This document shows, one piece after another, positions 37,475 through 47,725 of a DNA stretch of 64,000 nucleotides. A program made the translations under genes and the position numbers. Source of the stretch: DATJHM01 sp963777355. Lineage in GTDB: Bacteria > Chloroflexota > Ktedonobacteria > Ktedonobacterales > Ktedonobacteraceae. The stretch lies in NCBI GenBank assembly GCA_963777355.1, contig CAVZQK010000018.1, forward strand, positions 1 to 64,000, written 5' to 3'. The notes below the pieces were generated by a model. It did not search any database and was not told the origin of the DNA. It was given only the letters and a program-made list of their open reading frames with translations. Each line of letters begins with the position of its first letter. Positions within the stretch are counted from its first letter, which is position 1.

Positions 37475-37503
37475 TTGACAAATTCATTTGACTTGGGTAA
37501 TCT
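37475..37503 (+). promoter_or_regulatory. Sigma70-type promoter ahead of the YbdK-like gene
   Basis: TTGACA (37475-37480), a 17-base spacer and TAATCT (37498-37503). It would give a leader of about 225 bases before the start at 37736. Confidence 0.55.
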
Positions 37504-37735
37504 TTGAATCCAAAGACTTTTATACGTAGTATCATTTATATAGTGCTTTCCATGCAGTAAACACTCCTTTAGAGGTGCTTATGCGGGTATGCGCTGTAGC
37601 GCTCTGCGAACAACTTGATCCACATCTGTATTCCTCTGCTATTACATTTACTTTTCTGCCAACTTTTGCTGTGTTCTCTGTATCTTTGCTCTTCTATCTC
37701 CCACTTTCCTCTACCCTATGTGAAAGGAATATGTT

Positions 37736-38861
37736 ATGACGCAGCGATTTACTCTCGGCATTGAAGAAGAGTTTCAGATGGTAAATACCTATTCTGGTCA
37801 GTTAGCTTCGCATATTCATACAGTTTTGGACAAGGGTGGCCCGCTATTGGGAGAGAAGATTAAAGCTGAGATGTTACAGTCGACAGTGGAATTGATCTCC
37901 GACGTTTGTCCAACGATTGCTCATGCTCGTGCTGAGATGGCGCATCTGCGTTCAACCCTGATCTCGCTGGTTGAGGCTGAGAATCTCTCTTTAATTAGCG
38001 CCGGGACTCATCCTCTCGCCCATTGGCAAGACCAGTTGCGGACTCAAAATGAGCGCTATGAGGAGCTAGAAGAAGAGTATCAAGATGTAGGGCGTTCTAT
38101 TCTGATTTTTGGCCTGCATGTTCATGTTGGTCTTGACACGCGGATAGCCTCTGTTCCTTTGATGAATCAGTTGCGTACCTGGATTCCTCATCTTATCGCC
38201 CTCTCTAGCAACTCGCCATTTTGGGCTGGTCGCTACACAGGTCTGAAATCGTATCGCACCATTGTTTGGAAACGCTTCCCTCGCTCAGGAGTGCCTGAAC
38301 TTTTTGACTCGACTGCTGATTTTGACCGTTATGTAACTTCTTTAATAGATACTGGCTGCATCGATAATGGAAAGCGTATCTGGTGGGATATTCGCCCTCA
38401 TCCCTTTTTTAAAACGATTGAATTTCGTTGTTGTGATATGCCTGCTACTTTTGAAGATATGATGGCGATAGCCGCGCTCTGCCAGGCTCTGGTTGCCAAA
38501 CTCTATTGGATGTACTCGCGCAATCTCACGTTTTATACCCTGCCTAATAGCTATATTGAGGAGAATAAATGGCGTGCCGCCCGCTACGGCCTGGATGCAG
38601 ATGTGGTTGATTTTGTGCAGCAGCGCCGCTTGACTATGCGCAGAGTCGATTGAGGAATTGCTAGATTTTGTCGATGATGTGGTTGATGATCTAGGAAGCC
38701 GCCGCGAGATGAATTATATCAGAGCTTTACTTGAGGACCCGCGTGGGAGCGGCGCTGATCGTCAGATCGCTGTCTATCAGGAAACGGGGAGCGTGGAGGC
38801 GGTGACGCATTTTCTGATGGAGCAGACATTACAGGGATTGGCGTCTCATACTGTGAGGTAA
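37736..38861 (+). CDS. YbdK-like carboxylate-amine ligase (GCS2 family), interrupted by a +1 frameshift
   Basis: The first part has the GCS2 N-terminus FTLGIEEEFQMV, the metal-binding FGLHVHVGLD and the FKTIEFRCCDMPAT segment, up to RRLTMR. The second part, in another frame from 38658, has LDFVDDVVDDLGSRRE and GADRQIAVYQETG, the known C-terminal part of the same family. Removing one base around 38639-38645 joins them into 374 codons, the family's normal size. These enzymes are weak glutamate-cysteine ligases or related amide-forming enzymes. The TGA that ends the first frame is a frameshift product, not a selenocysteine codon. Confidence 0.88.
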
Positions 38862-39081
38862 TCCTGTTTTGCTGGCTGGAGTACGCTAAAGGTAAGGAAT
38901 GCAGCGTGGAGATCTAGCAATGCTATGGAGCCTGATAGCTCCACGTCGCATCCCTTCAGCCTTTGTGCTACTAGATTCTTTTCCCATCATTTTCTCTTGT
39001 TTTGGACCACTTAGGAAGCATATTACTCTCCTACCCTGGTTTTGTCTGGATTGTAGAATGGTGAGGAAGAAGTGTAGGTAT

Positions 39082-40083
39082 TCATTCATCATTTTTGAAA
39101 GGATTAATACCTAGAAAAAGTTCTTCTAACTTTTTCCATACTGCAAGTTCGGCATCTGCTCTTTTCATCTGTTGGTGGTTTTTTTCTGCTGCTAACATAG
39201 TTCTGGTCACCTCTGCTTGAAAATTTTCCAGATACTGCTCTTGTATATCGCTGGGAGGAAGAATGCCTAAATTGATCTCTTTCAAAGGATAAAACTGATC
39301 AGGCCCAAATGCCAGAATAAGTAAGTCAGTATAGCCCTGAATAAGCTCGATATGAGCAGCGCTAAAATAGTCTGGTTGTGTACTAATAACGACAATTGCA
39401 CCTGCTGTCTGGTCAAAGTTAAGCAGAGGAAAAGCGACTAAGCTTTCAGCAAAAGAAATCTGATAGGTTGGATAATGCTGGGTGAGTTCTTTATTGCTTT
39501 GTACAATGATAATATGGCCCCTGCTAACCGCATTTCCCACCGGGGATTCCAGCCCCAGAAGGGTGATCTGATTCTCTATAGAACTTTCCCAGGGAGGTGT
39601 AGCTCTTATCAACGTAACCCGTAGACTGCGGATTTTCTCGCCTGCGAAGGGAGGTACACATTGACAGATGAGTATTTGTAAACCTTGTTTTAAATGATCA
39701 AGGTGACGCAACATTTGCTGAAAAATGGTAATGCAGATTGTCGATGAGCGCAAGAGAGGTGGGCTGGTAGTATAAATATTGATAATGTTGGAGTAGAAGG
39801 CTGAAGGAATCTCTTGTACAAGCGGTTCTTCTAAACTGCTCTCGGACAAATAATTGGGAATATCTTTCTGGAGTAGGGCTTGCATTTTTTGTCTCTGACG
39901 AGGAATTGCATTCAAGAGTGCGCGCAAATTAGCAGGGCGAGGTAGAGAAGTCTTATTTGTCCATCGTGTCAAGGTAATGGGATTGATGCCCATTGTTGTA
40001 GCTATCCGCTGATGCTCCAATGGATCACTTATAATAGTATGTAGTAATTCTTGCCATGTCTGTGGTTCTTCCATCTCGTGCAT
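39082..40083 (-). CDS. Helix-turn-helix protein with a GAF-like sensor domain
   Basis: A 333-residue protein. Residues about 5-60 form an XRE-like helix-turn-helix (HQRIATTMGINPITLTRWTN). The middle, about 95-250, resembles a GAF domain (GNAVSRGHIIIV, SFAESLVAFPLL, GAIVVISTQPDYFSAAHIELIQ). The end is a helical, probably coiled-coil region. It should be a small-molecule-responsive DNA-binding regulator; the ligand and targets are unknown. Confidence 0.75.
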   Translation of the reverse strand: MHEMEEPQTWQELLHTIISDPLEHQRIATTMGINPITLTRWTNKTSLPRPANLRALLNAIPRQRQKMQALLQKDIPNYLSESSLEEPLVQEIPSAFYSNIINIYTTSPPLLRSSTICITIFQQMLRHLDHLKQGLQILICQCVPPFAGEKIRSLRVTLIRATPPWESSIENQITLLGLESPVGNAVSRGHIIIVQSNKELTQHYPTYQISFAESLVAFPLLNFDQTAGAIVVISTQPDYFSAAHIELIQGYTDLLILAFGPDQFYPLKEINLGILPPSDIQEQYLENFQAEVTRTMLAAEKNHQQMKRADAELAVWKKLEELFLGINPFKNDE

Positions 40084-40348
40084 TTACTTCCATGATAGTA
40101 CACAATAACAGCTCATCCAGAGTATTTTGGAATATCCTGCATAAGCTGGTGTTAGAGACGTTCTCAGGATCTTTTGCAAATTGTATACATGTAATTTCAT
40201 GTATGTTTGTAATCTTATTCGATACAGTATAAGCATACATCGTATACTGTGAGACGTCAATATGGTGGACGTCAAACGTTCATCATAAAAAATATTCACC
40301 GAATAGCGTATACAGGTGATGTTTGTTAGAAGACAAAACGTTTTTCTC

Positions 40349-40393
40349 AAAAAAAACCTCCTGGTTCTGTTTTTGACAGAGCCGCAGAGGTTT
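40349..40393 (-). terminator. Terminator of the zinc-ribbon gene
   Basis: On the minus strand AAACCTC...ACAGA forms a stem with the downstream GAGGTTT, followed by a run of eight T. It lies 40 bases after the stop at 40432. The spacer 40084-40348 is A/T-rich and must hold the promoter of the helix-turn-helix/GAF gene. Confidence 0.75.
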
Positions 40394-40431
40394 CCTGTTC
40401 CTGCTTTTGATAAAGCAATAGAGGTTTTTAA

Positions 40432-40869
40432 TTAACCTCGCTGGCGTTGCCATTCCTGTTGTGCTTGTTGTAGCCCTAACAATTCTTGCTCCATCTGCAA
40501 GATCTGTTTTTGTAGCTGCTCTTTTTGTTGTTGTGGACCCAGAAGACGCAAGTCCTCGAACCACTTATACCCTTTACTCAAAACACCGAAAGGTACAAAG
40601 GCCGCTGTTTCATGATAACGTGCGCAAGTACTAGACATTTGTGTAGTGATCTGCCTGAGATATATTCTCAATTGTTTGATCTGCAACTTTAACTGTTTGA
40701 TCTGGTCTTTATAAGGGTCTTGTAAACTGGCGCTACTACGAGATTGAGTCATGCGGCGTGGTTGTGTAGAGAAAGCTTGTGCTGGCCCTTGCTGTAACGC
40801 TGTGCCGCACTTCTCACGAAAATTCGCACCATGTTGTACTCTTGCACCACATTCTGGACAATTCATCAA
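40432..40869 (-). CDS. Zinc-ribbon-like protein with coiled coil
   Basis: A 145-residue protein. The start MMNCPECGARVQHGANFREKCG has the form of a zinc ribbon, but the first Cys of the second pair is replaced by Arg (FREKCG), so it has only three of the four ligands. About residues 55-145 are highly charged and Gln-rich with two helical coiled-coil stretches (KLQIKQLRIYLRQI and QLQKQILQMEQELLGLQ). It may be a cytosolic scaffold or DNA-contacting protein. Function unknown. Confidence 0.75.
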   Translation of the reverse strand: MMNCPECGARVQHGANFREKCGTALQQGPAQAFSTQPRRMTQSRSSASLQDPYKDQIKQLKLQIKQLRIYLRQITTQMSSTCARYHETAAFVPFGVLSKGYKWFEDLRLLGPQQQKEQLQKQILQMEQELLGLQQAQQEWQRQRG

Positions 40870-41030
40870 AACCTCCTGTCAGGTATACTCTTTTTCACCT
40901 GGATTGTTTTTTACACGATTAACTGATGAATGAAGTTTTAAGACTCTTAAAATAGCGGTCATACAAATGTAAGTTAGCATTACAAAAGCAAAATCATATA
41001 TTGTTTATAGCCATGTTTTCTGGAAAGAGA

Positions 41031-42472
41031 TTAGTATTGATGGAGGCTACTATAAAGAAATAGGAGGAAAATTGCCAGGTAGATAGTAAAGACGATTGAA
41101 CTGACAACCAGGCTATTGTGAGCTCCATTGAGTGTTCGGCGTAAGCTTAACACCTGTCTCGCCCGGCGTTTCCCAAGAATGCCAAAGATAATTCCCCCAG
41201 CCCCGGTGTCAGACAAATGAAAGATATCCATACGGGGAAAAAGGCACCTGTTGATTCATAAATCGTTGGGAGAAGTGAGCAGGAAGCTACTGGTAGGATG
41301 ATTGCTGAGAGGCAGCAGACAATACTGGCAATCGCATATTTATTGCGTCTGGGACCGATTGTCATTGGACCTTGATAGTACTGATTTTGTTGCTGCATGA
41401 CCTGAATCTGGCCATGCGCGGTATAGATTGCCGTACTTGCTGTCAGCAAACTGGTTGTCTGCGTTGCCTGGGTTGGGAGTGGGGAAGGGATATAGGAGAT
41501 ACTAGAAGGTATTCTTGAAGTACCACTCTTGCTGTGCAATCCCCGCTCCAGCCGGAGCTGTTTATCAATTTGCTCTAGCTCTTTATGCACTTGCTCAATA
41601 GTATGAGGACGTTTGCTGACATCAAACTCAACCATTTGCATGAGAAGTTGTGAGAGTGTTTGTTGTTCTGGTGAGGCTAAGGGCGCAAACGTGAATGGCT
41701 GGTCAGCCGGATCATTTCCAGAACAGAGCTGATGTAAAATCGCGCCCAGGCTATAGATATCCGCTGTTGGTGCCGTCTGGGCACGTCCATATTGTTCTGG
41801 TGCTGCGTAGCCTGGTGAGCCAAAGGGAATGGTATCGTGATCCTTTCCCGGCTTATGTCTACGGGCTATTCCGAAATCAATGAGATAGAGATGCCCCCCG
41901 CGTGTAAGCATAATATTGCCAGGTTTAAGATCGCGAAAAATAATGGCTGGTTCTTGATTGTGGAGATAGCGTAGGACATTACAAAGCACAAGGCCAATCT
42001 CCAATATTTCCTGTGTAGGAAGAGGTTGACCTTTCAGCTTTTCCAGATATTGTTCTAAGGTATTTCCATCGATAAACTCCATGACAAGGTACCAGCATTC
42101 TTGCTCTGAGAAATGTTCGTAGAATTGTGGCAAGTTGCGCTGTTGGAGATTGGAGAGAAAATGCACCTCGCGGTTAAATGTATCGGTAGCTTCGATCTGT
42201 TCTTGAGAAGAGAGATCACGCAGACTAATTGCTTTTAGGGCAACAGTACGTTTTTCTTGAAGATCTTCAGCCAGATAGACTGCGCTGTAACCACCTTCGC
42301 CGATCTGTTTAAGTAAGCGATAGCGTTCTTGTAAGAGGACACCATGTGCTGAACTTAACTCTTTCTCTAGAGGAATAGTGATACGTAAAGAATATCCACA
42401 GGAGAAACAGCGTCCGCTGCTGACCGGGTTGCCTGCTCCACAATAAATACAGAATCGCTCAATTTCACTCAT
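41031..42472 (-). CDS. Zinc-ribbon Ser/Thr protein kinase with membrane helices, -1 frameshift near the end
   Basis: An N-terminal zinc ribbon (FCIYCGAGNP...CFSCGYSL) precedes a Hanks-type kinase: GEGGYSAVY, catalytic IFRDLKPGNIM, IDFGIAR and the APEQYGRA segment. A C-terminal membrane part follows. The frame runs out at 41147, but reading one base back at the GGGG (41201-41204) continues as GAGGIIFGILGKRRARQ and a last hydrophobic helix to 41031, giving 480 codons. This is the usual DUF4190-like end for such kinases. It should phosphorylate Ser/Thr residues in an envelope-linked signal pathway. Confidence 0.87.
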
Positions 42473-42610
42473 CTGCTTGCTCCGACGTTCAATACATTTC
42501 GTATAGCATAACTGAATTATAAGCTATTGAGAAGTCTTATATGACCTATAGTGCTCTCCCGCTAATTATAGAGCATAGGGATGAGCGTAGTGCAAGCAAA
42601 TGGAATGGAG

Positions 42611-43366
42611 TTAATGTGTTTCTACAAGTTGTGCGCCATAGTGGCGGAGAAGTTCTTCTGCCACCTGAGTCCGCTCATCCGCCTTAACCGTAACGACGAT
42701 CTGACCAGACTTCACGGCATGCTCATACTTACGAGCTTGTTGTTCAGGCACGCCCAGGTGGATAAATGTGCCCAGGAAGCCACCCGCTACGCCGCCAAAG
42801 GCAATACCAAAGAGTGAGGCCAGACTACCTACAACGATAGCGGGTCCAATGCCAGGAATGAGGATGCCTATAGCGGCTCCCAGTACTCCGCCCACAACTT
42901 CTCCTGTAACAGTGCTAGTCTCCTCTTCTGTCTCTTCTCCTTCAGGTTCAGTAGGAACAGGTTTAGGAGTTGGAGCGGCAGCCGTTTCTGCGTGTGTCGC
43001 CGTCATAGGAGCATCGGGGCGAGAATGTTTCTGGTGTTCTTGTTGCATATGGCGTTGAGGAAGGTGATCAATGGCTTCTTCAGCTATAGGGAGAGTAGTT
43101 GCCAGAATATTTGTAGCATCGCTTGGTCCAGTAATTGGTACCAACAAAGCATCTGCAACGCCCATCAGGCCGCCGACCAGGCCTTGTAAGATAGGGTGAG
43201 AATGGTTTTCTGTCTGCATATGTGGCTGAGTGAGTATCCGCTCATCGCGAAGCACAAAGCCAATCTGCTCATCAGAAAAATGTGCCTCTTTCAGAGCAAC
43301 GAGCGTATTACGCATCTGTACGCGATTTGTAAATATACCAACAACGAGTCGTTCGTGATTCGTCAT
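42611..43366 (-). CDS. General-stress-type protein with glycine-zipper region
   Basis: A 251-residue protein. The N-terminus (VVGIFTNRVQMRNTLVALKEAHFSDEQIGFVL) resembles the heat- or salt-induced YflT/DUF1269 domain. A Pro/Glu linker follows, then a glycine-zipper membrane-seeking region (GEVVGGVLGAAIGILIPGIGP, GGVAGGFLG). The C-terminal KYEHAVKSGQIVVTVKADE is a repeat of the same fold. Role in stress is by family resemblance only. The spacer to 43685 holds the divergent promoters. Confidence 0.75.
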   Translation of the reverse strand: MTNHERLVVGIFTNRVQMRNTLVALKEAHFSDEQIGFVLRDERILTQPHMQTENHSHPILQGLVGGLMGVADALLVPITGPSDATNILATTLPIAEEAIDHLPQRHMQQEHQKHSRPDAPMTATHAETAAAPTPKPVPTEPEGEETEEETSTVTGEVVGGVLGAAIGILIPGIGPAIVVGSLASLFGIAFGGVAGGFLGTFIHLGVPEQQARKYEHAVKSGQIVVTVKADERTQVAEELLRHYGAQLVETH

Positions 43367-43685
43367 CTTAAAGTGTGCCTCTTTTCATAAAAAGATATCT
43401 TAAAGCTGTTCACTAAAAGTCTGTTTCTAGCAGATATCTTTTAAGTCAGCCTATCGCTTGATATTACGAATAGAGAGGGTAAAAAGTTCCTTTCCATTTG
43501 TCTGGAGTTATCACTAATGATGGCCTCTTTGGGCTAACTTGTTGAAAGATACTTTGATTGATATAATATATATTACAGCATAAACTAGGAGCGGGTGCAG
43601 TTAGACAAACGATAAGGGGCTCGAAAAAGATGGTATACGCAGCTTTTAGTCCTGGAGAGAGACAGGTTGGGAATTTGAGGAGAGC
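43367..43685. other. Divergent intergenic region
   Basis: An A/T-rich spacer between the glycine-zipper gene and the DUF4388 gene. A TTGATTGATATAATATATATT stretch at 43554-43574 could contain a -10 box (TATAAT) for the plus-strand gene. No gene was found. Confidence 0.4.
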
Positions 43686-44957
43686 ATGACAACAACCAAC
43701 ACTGTATTATCTGGCTCGCTAAAAGACTTTGGCCTGGTAGAAGTCTTACAGGTGATGGAGCTGGGCGGTATGACCGGAGTGATTCACTTGAAGCAGAGCG
43801 GTGGAAGAATGGGCATCTTGTACTTTCACGAGGGCAAGCTAGCCAATTGTTCTGAGTTTGATCCAGGGGCCCTTACTGTCGGTGATGTTCTTCAGCAGTT
43901 GGGTATGGCGACGCAAGAGATGATCGAAGAAGCCTATGCCCGCCAACTGCAAGACCCATTTGGGAAGCGTATTGGTGAGCGCCTGGTAATGATGGGCGTT
44001 ATTGCCGATACGCAATTAAGAGAGGCACTGCGCACAAAAGCTATCTGGACGGTGCGAGAACTGGCACTCTGGCAGGGTGGGAGCTACGAATTTACCGCCA
44101 GTCCCAATTTACAGAAGCTGCTCCCTTATGGTGAAGTTTCGCTAGACATCGAAGTGATGCGTATTACTATGGAGATGGTACGCTATGGAGATGAATGGCA
44201 AGAGCTGATCAAATATTTGCCTCAAGGTATGCGAACCACACTGCAATTAGCGCCAATGATTGCCCGTCCCATGCGTTTTGATCTACGAACTATGGAATTG
44301 TTCTCCTATATTAACCTCTTTCGGCGTGTGCGACGTATTGCCAGTGCGCTACGGCGGCCAGAATTAGATATTGCTCGTGATCTGGCTCAGCTAGTGGAGC
44401 AAAATTTCTTACGTGTCGTATCGACCCATCAAGAGGTCCCACGCAACACAGGCCGCAGGCTCAATCTGCCAGATCCTGCTGAGAAGTTGAGGCTGGAAAA
44501 TTTTGAGCTTCTGGATCTTATCAGCCGTATGGAGCAAGAATGGCAAAAGCGGCGTTCGCCGATGGATCAATTGCCTGCCCTGGTGGAATTTGTCAACTGG
44601 ACTATGGATTCGCTGGCGGATACCTGTCGGGCGAATGGGACGGAGCTTGACGCCAGGACGCTCAAAGCGTTTATGGACAACGAGCGTTTAAGCAGTCTGG
44701 GCAACTACGAATTTCGTGTTGACCATAATCATATTGATGTTGATAACTTTACTTCCCTCTGTTACGAAGTCTTGAGTGGTGACATTAAGCAGGCGGAGGG
44801 TTTTTACAATCAAGCATCAATGTGTCTGCATCGTTTGCTCTCCTGTATTTTTGAAGCAATCAATGCACGGGTAGCTAATCCCCGTGAACGGCTAGAGAAT
44901 CAGGAGGTCTGGGAGGCTATGTTTGAGCAATTCGCCTTACAGAATGGGGAAGTTTGA
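43686..44957 (+). CDS. DUF4388 (PATAN) domain protein
   Basis: A 423-residue cytosolic protein. Residues about 8-65 match the DUF4388/PATAN start (LSGSLKDFGLVEVLQVMELGGMTGVIHL...GILYFHEGKLANC). A second part (GDVLQQLG...FGKRIGERLVMMGVI) resembles the T2SS-E N-terminal-like domain commonly fused to it. PATAN proteins link to two-component systems, gliding and polarity in other bacteria. The C-terminal half is helical and not recognised. A strong terminator follows. Confidence 0.87.
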   Translation: MTTTNTVLSGSLKDFGLVEVLQVMELGGMTGVIHLKQSGGRMGILYFHEGKLANCSEFDPGALTVGDVLQQLGMATQEMIEEAYARQLQDPFGKRIGERLVMMGVIADTQLREALRTKAIWTVRELALWQGGSYEFTASPNLQKLLPYGEVSLDIEVMRITMEMVRYGDEWQELIKYLPQGMRTTLQLAPMIARPMRFDLRTMELFSYINLFRRVRRIASALRRPELDIARDLAQLVEQNFLRVVSTHQEVPRNTGRRLNLPDPAEKLRLENFELLDLISRMEQEWQKRRSPMDQLPALVEFVNWTMDSLADTCRANGTELDARTLKAFMDNERLSSLGNYEFRVDHNHIDVDNFTSLCYEVLSGDIKQAEGFYNQASMCLHRLLSCIFEAINARVANPRERLENQEVWEAMFEQFALQNGEV

Positions 44958-45010
44958 AAAAGCGGCCTGTTTGAGTAGGTGATGAGCGGTATTAGCCGTA
45001 CAAATGAATC

Positions 45011-45053
45011 AGGAGCTAGTCCAAAGAGAATAGAGTGGACTAGCTCCTTTATT
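45011..45053 (+). terminator. Terminator after the DUF4388 gene
   Basis: AGGAGCTAGTCCA pairs perfectly with TGGACTAGCTCCT (45036-45048) and is followed by TTTATT. Confidence 0.8.
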
Positions 45054-45100
45054 GTAAAGCTCCTATACTCGAATAGGAAAATGGGAGACTGAGAAAGTTA

Positions 45101-45406
45101 TTAAGCGCTTTCAACGGTTGGAGTAGGACCGCCAGTGGGCGCGGCTGGTGGGGTCTGTGCAGAGGCCGCTGGTGGGGTCTGTTCTGCAAAATCGCCTTCC
45201 TGGGCCTGGCGCTTAAAAATGTAGTAGGCGGAGTTAGCGGTTAGAGGTTGAATGCCCACGAGTTCCCAGCCACCTTCGCCGAGGCCATTCATATAGCGTC
45301 GAGCAAACGTACTGCGGCGTTCATTCCCGATCAGCGTCTCAACGCCCTCGCATGAGATCCGTCCACGGTAGTCAATATAGACAACTTTATACGCCCATTG
45401 TGCCAT
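45101..45406 (-). CDS. DUF4177-like small protein
   Basis: A 101-residue protein. The WAYKVVYIDYRGR start and NGLGEGGWELVGIQPL...YYIFKR are the core of DUF4177 and related small single-domain proteins. The C-terminal 30 residues are Pro/Ala/Thr-rich. The ATG 45406 is chosen because AGAAAGGAGGACACT lies directly upstream; the frame also runs to 45424. Function unknown. Confidence 0.82.
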   Translation of the reverse strand: MAQWAYKVVYIDYRGRISCEGVETLIGNERRSTFARRYMNGLGEGGWELVGIQPLTANSAYYIFKRQAQEGDFAEQTPPAASAQTPPAAPTGGPTPTVESA

Positions 45407-45424
45407 AGTGTCCTCCTTTCTCAC

Positions 45425-45888
45425 AGAGCAGTAGATGCAGTGTGTTGAGGTAATCGTTTTGAATAATAGAAAGTGTCAGAGTGAGCCAGACAGTTGCAGT
45501 GATCGTAAACGCTGCTTCTGGCAGATTTTCGTACTGAGCTACCACCGGAAGAGACCCTTTGATGGCAGATCCGCTGTCATCGTACGTATGAAATGCGCCA
45601 GGTCGTCCTCTGTTATACTGCCTCGCCCGCAGACAAGCGAACGACCTGAAACGTATTTCTCCGAGCACTGAGTCAGACGCCGGGTTCCACAATCAACGTC
45701 TTAGCAGATGCCGTTTCCTTCCGGGTGGTTTCCTCTGCACAGTGATAGTATAGGCGTAAAATAGATGGGGTGCACCGCTCAATTCACCAGTTTTTAGAGC
45801 AGGATAAATGCTCTGCCCATTACCTGTTAAAACAGACAGGTAGCGTAGAAAAGGCTATCTTAGCTGCGAGTAGGATAGGATCAGTATC
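45425..45888. other. Intergenic region between DUF4177-like gene and histidine kinase
   Basis: 464 bases without a convincing gene. A 101-codon minus-strand frame overlaps the DUF4177-like gene and has no family features. The promoter of the DUF4177-like gene must lie in the part next to it. Confidence 0.35.
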
Positions 45889-46740
45889 CTACTCGGAAAA
45901 TGGGAGCGTAAAGGAGAAAGTTGTCCCTTTTGGACCTTCGGTTTGGGTTTCATCAGTACGTGGTTCAAGGAGTAAGATCCCATTATGGGCTTCAATAATT
46001 GATTTAGCAATGTAGAGTCCCAGGCCAGAGCCTCTGCGATCGCTGGTTGCCTGTAAACGGGCATAGGGACGGAAGAGCTGGCTAATATCAGAGGAAGGGA
46101 TACTGGCACCTTGATTATGGACGCTCACATGGACATGATTGGCAGTGAGCCAGACGCGGACCGTAACTGTCGTTTGTTCGTCTGAATATTTAATAGCGTT
46201 GTCGAGCAGATTACCCAGCACCTGTTGGAGGCGGCCACTATCCCAATTGCCGATAATGCCTTCGATGGGAGTTTCAACAAGAAACTTATGATAAGGAGCG
46301 ACTGGGCGTAGTTGTTCAACCGTATCGCGGGTAAGCTGTGCCAGATCGCATCTTTCGCGGAAGAGCGTAAATTGTCCCGAAGTCAGGCGAGAGGCATCAA
46401 GCAGATCATTGACAAGGCGTGTCATGCGGCGGGCCTGGCTAATAATAATGGAAGTCTGGCGTTGTACAGATGAGGCGCGGCGAGATTTTTTACTTTCTGG
46501 CTCATTCTCGATTTGGGCTGGGGGAGTCTGGCGGGCCAGCATCTGGGCATAATTAATAATAGGCGCGAGCGGGCCACGCAACTCATGGGCGATCATTGCA
46601 GTAAATTGTTCTTTTCGTGCCAACTGATCGCGCAGGAGGAGATTTTCGCTGGAGAGTTCATCTACCTGGCGCTGTAAATCCTGGATAATCTGTTCTTTCG
46701 TTTGTTCTTGAAATTGCTCATGGCGAACCTGCATAACCAA
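45889..46740 (-). CDS. Soluble sensor histidine kinase
   Basis: A 283-residue kinase with no membrane helix. A coiled coil (about residues 10-45) leads to HisKA with MIAHELRGPLAPI, then HATPase_c with LDNAIKYSD, the G1-like VHNQGASIP and the G2 GSGLGLYIAKSIIEAH. In the G1 box the usual DxGxG is changed to NQGAS, with Asn in place of the Asp that binds adenine, so ATP binding may be altered. A TTG at 46740 with GAGGAG five to seven bases upstream and an ATG at 46734 are both possible starts. No response regulator is adjacent. Confidence 0.9.
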   Translation of the reverse strand: MVMQVRHEQFQEQTKEQIIQDLQRQVDELSSENLLLRDQLARKEQFTAMIAHELRGPLAPIINYAQMLARQTPPAQIENEPESKKSRRASSVQRQTSIIISQARRMTRLVNDLLDASRLTSGQFTLFRERCDLAQLTRDTVEQLRPVAPYHKFLVETPIEGIIGNWDSGRLQQVLGNLLDNAIKYSDEQTTVTVRVWLTANHVHVSVHNQGASIPSSDISQLFRPYARLQATSDRRGSGLGLYIAKSIIEAHNGILLLEPRTDETQTEGPKGTTFSFTLPFSE

Positions 46741-46974
46741 TGTTTCTCCTCTGCAACTGTTATCAGCCTTGACCCTCCATCTCGCTATTTCTTAATTATT
46801 CGTATACAGTAGTCCAAAGCTGCGCATTGAGACAATCGTGGGTCTTTCCTGAAAGGGTTTGTGTAATCAGTATACATCCTAGAGACGTATGACACGCCAT
46901 GATAAGAGCTGCTTTATAGGAATTTTGGGTGGTTTTTTAGTGTTACAGTAAAAATTACGAGAGAGAGAAAAAAA

Positions 46975-47187
46975 CTAGAGTTGAAGTAGACCCACCTCTT
47001 CAAGTTCTTCGCGTACCCAGGCGCTCAGTTTATAAATATTGAACGAAGGATCGGCGTGAGCAATCTGATGGCGTAAGCGTTCAATAATAGTCTGGCGAAT
47101 ATAGTGGTCGTCAGTGAGTAGCAATTCGCCAGCGGCGATCTCGATCTGTTGACGTTGAATGGCGGCGAGGCCGCTCTCTTCTAGCAT
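46975..47187 (-). CDS. Small helical protein
   Basis: A 70-residue acidic helical protein with a GGAAG ribosome site upstream of ATG. No family recognised. It lies downstream of fmdB in the same direction, about 95 bases away, so they may share a transcript. Confidence 0.5.
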   Translation of the reverse strand: MLEESGLAAIQRQQIEIAAGELLLTDDHYIRQTIIERLRHQIAHADPSFNIYKLSAWVREELEEVGLLQL

Positions 47188-47282
47188 AACATCTTCCTTT
47201 TTTTGTTTTTTTGTGAGAGAAGAGATCCGTAAGAGACTGAGGAATGAATAGTCGTTGCGGAAATCCTCTCCCTCAAAATTTT

Positions 47283-47609
47283 CTAACTATTGCTAGCTGT
47301 CGACGCACTCTCACTTTTGGCGGCAGGAGTGCTGACAGGAGTACTCGTTTCGCTAGATTTGCTTTCGCTGGATGAGCTTTCGCCGTTGCCGTTTGTGTCT
47401 GTTTTAACTTCACCTGGTGGGAGAGTGCTGCCATTGGCATGATCAGTTTTATAAAAGCCGTGGCCTTTAAAAACCACGCCGGCGGGAAAAAGAACGCGCC
47501 GAATAGAATTTCCACACTCAGGGCAAACAGTCAAAGGTTCAGCCGTCATTTTCTGCCACGTCTCGAAGCGGTGGTTACAGGTCTGACAAAGATACTCGTA
47601 GGTTGGCAT
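47283..47609 (-). CDS. FmdB-family zinc-ribbon protein
   Basis: A 108-residue protein. The start MPTYEYLCQTCNHRFE and the following CPECG are the FmdB zinc ribbon with two CxxC pairs, and IRRVLFPAGVVFKGHGFYKTD is the conserved second part. The end is a Ser/Thr/Glu-rich tail. FmdB was named from formamidase operons, but its biochemical role is unclear. It has a clear promoter and a palindrome upstream. Confidence 0.92.
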   Translation of the reverse strand: MPTYEYLCQTCNHRFETWQKMTAEPLTVCPECGNSIRRVLFPAGVVFKGHGFYKTDHANGSTLPPGEVKTDTNGNGESSSSESKSSETSTPVSTPAAKSESASTASNS

Positions 47610-47725
47610 ACACCAATCACCTCTTTAAAAAAGATCGATACAATAAGAACCGGATTATACAGGCAAAACTGCCTGAACTCTATTTATAAAGAAAAGGAAG
47701 GCGTTTTCACAAACGTCTTTTTTTA

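Noticed and set aside
38636..38700. In-frame UGA as selenocysteine in the YbdK-like gene, given selB in the window
   Set aside because: The continuation lies in a different frame, so a one-base indel explains it and selenocysteine does not.
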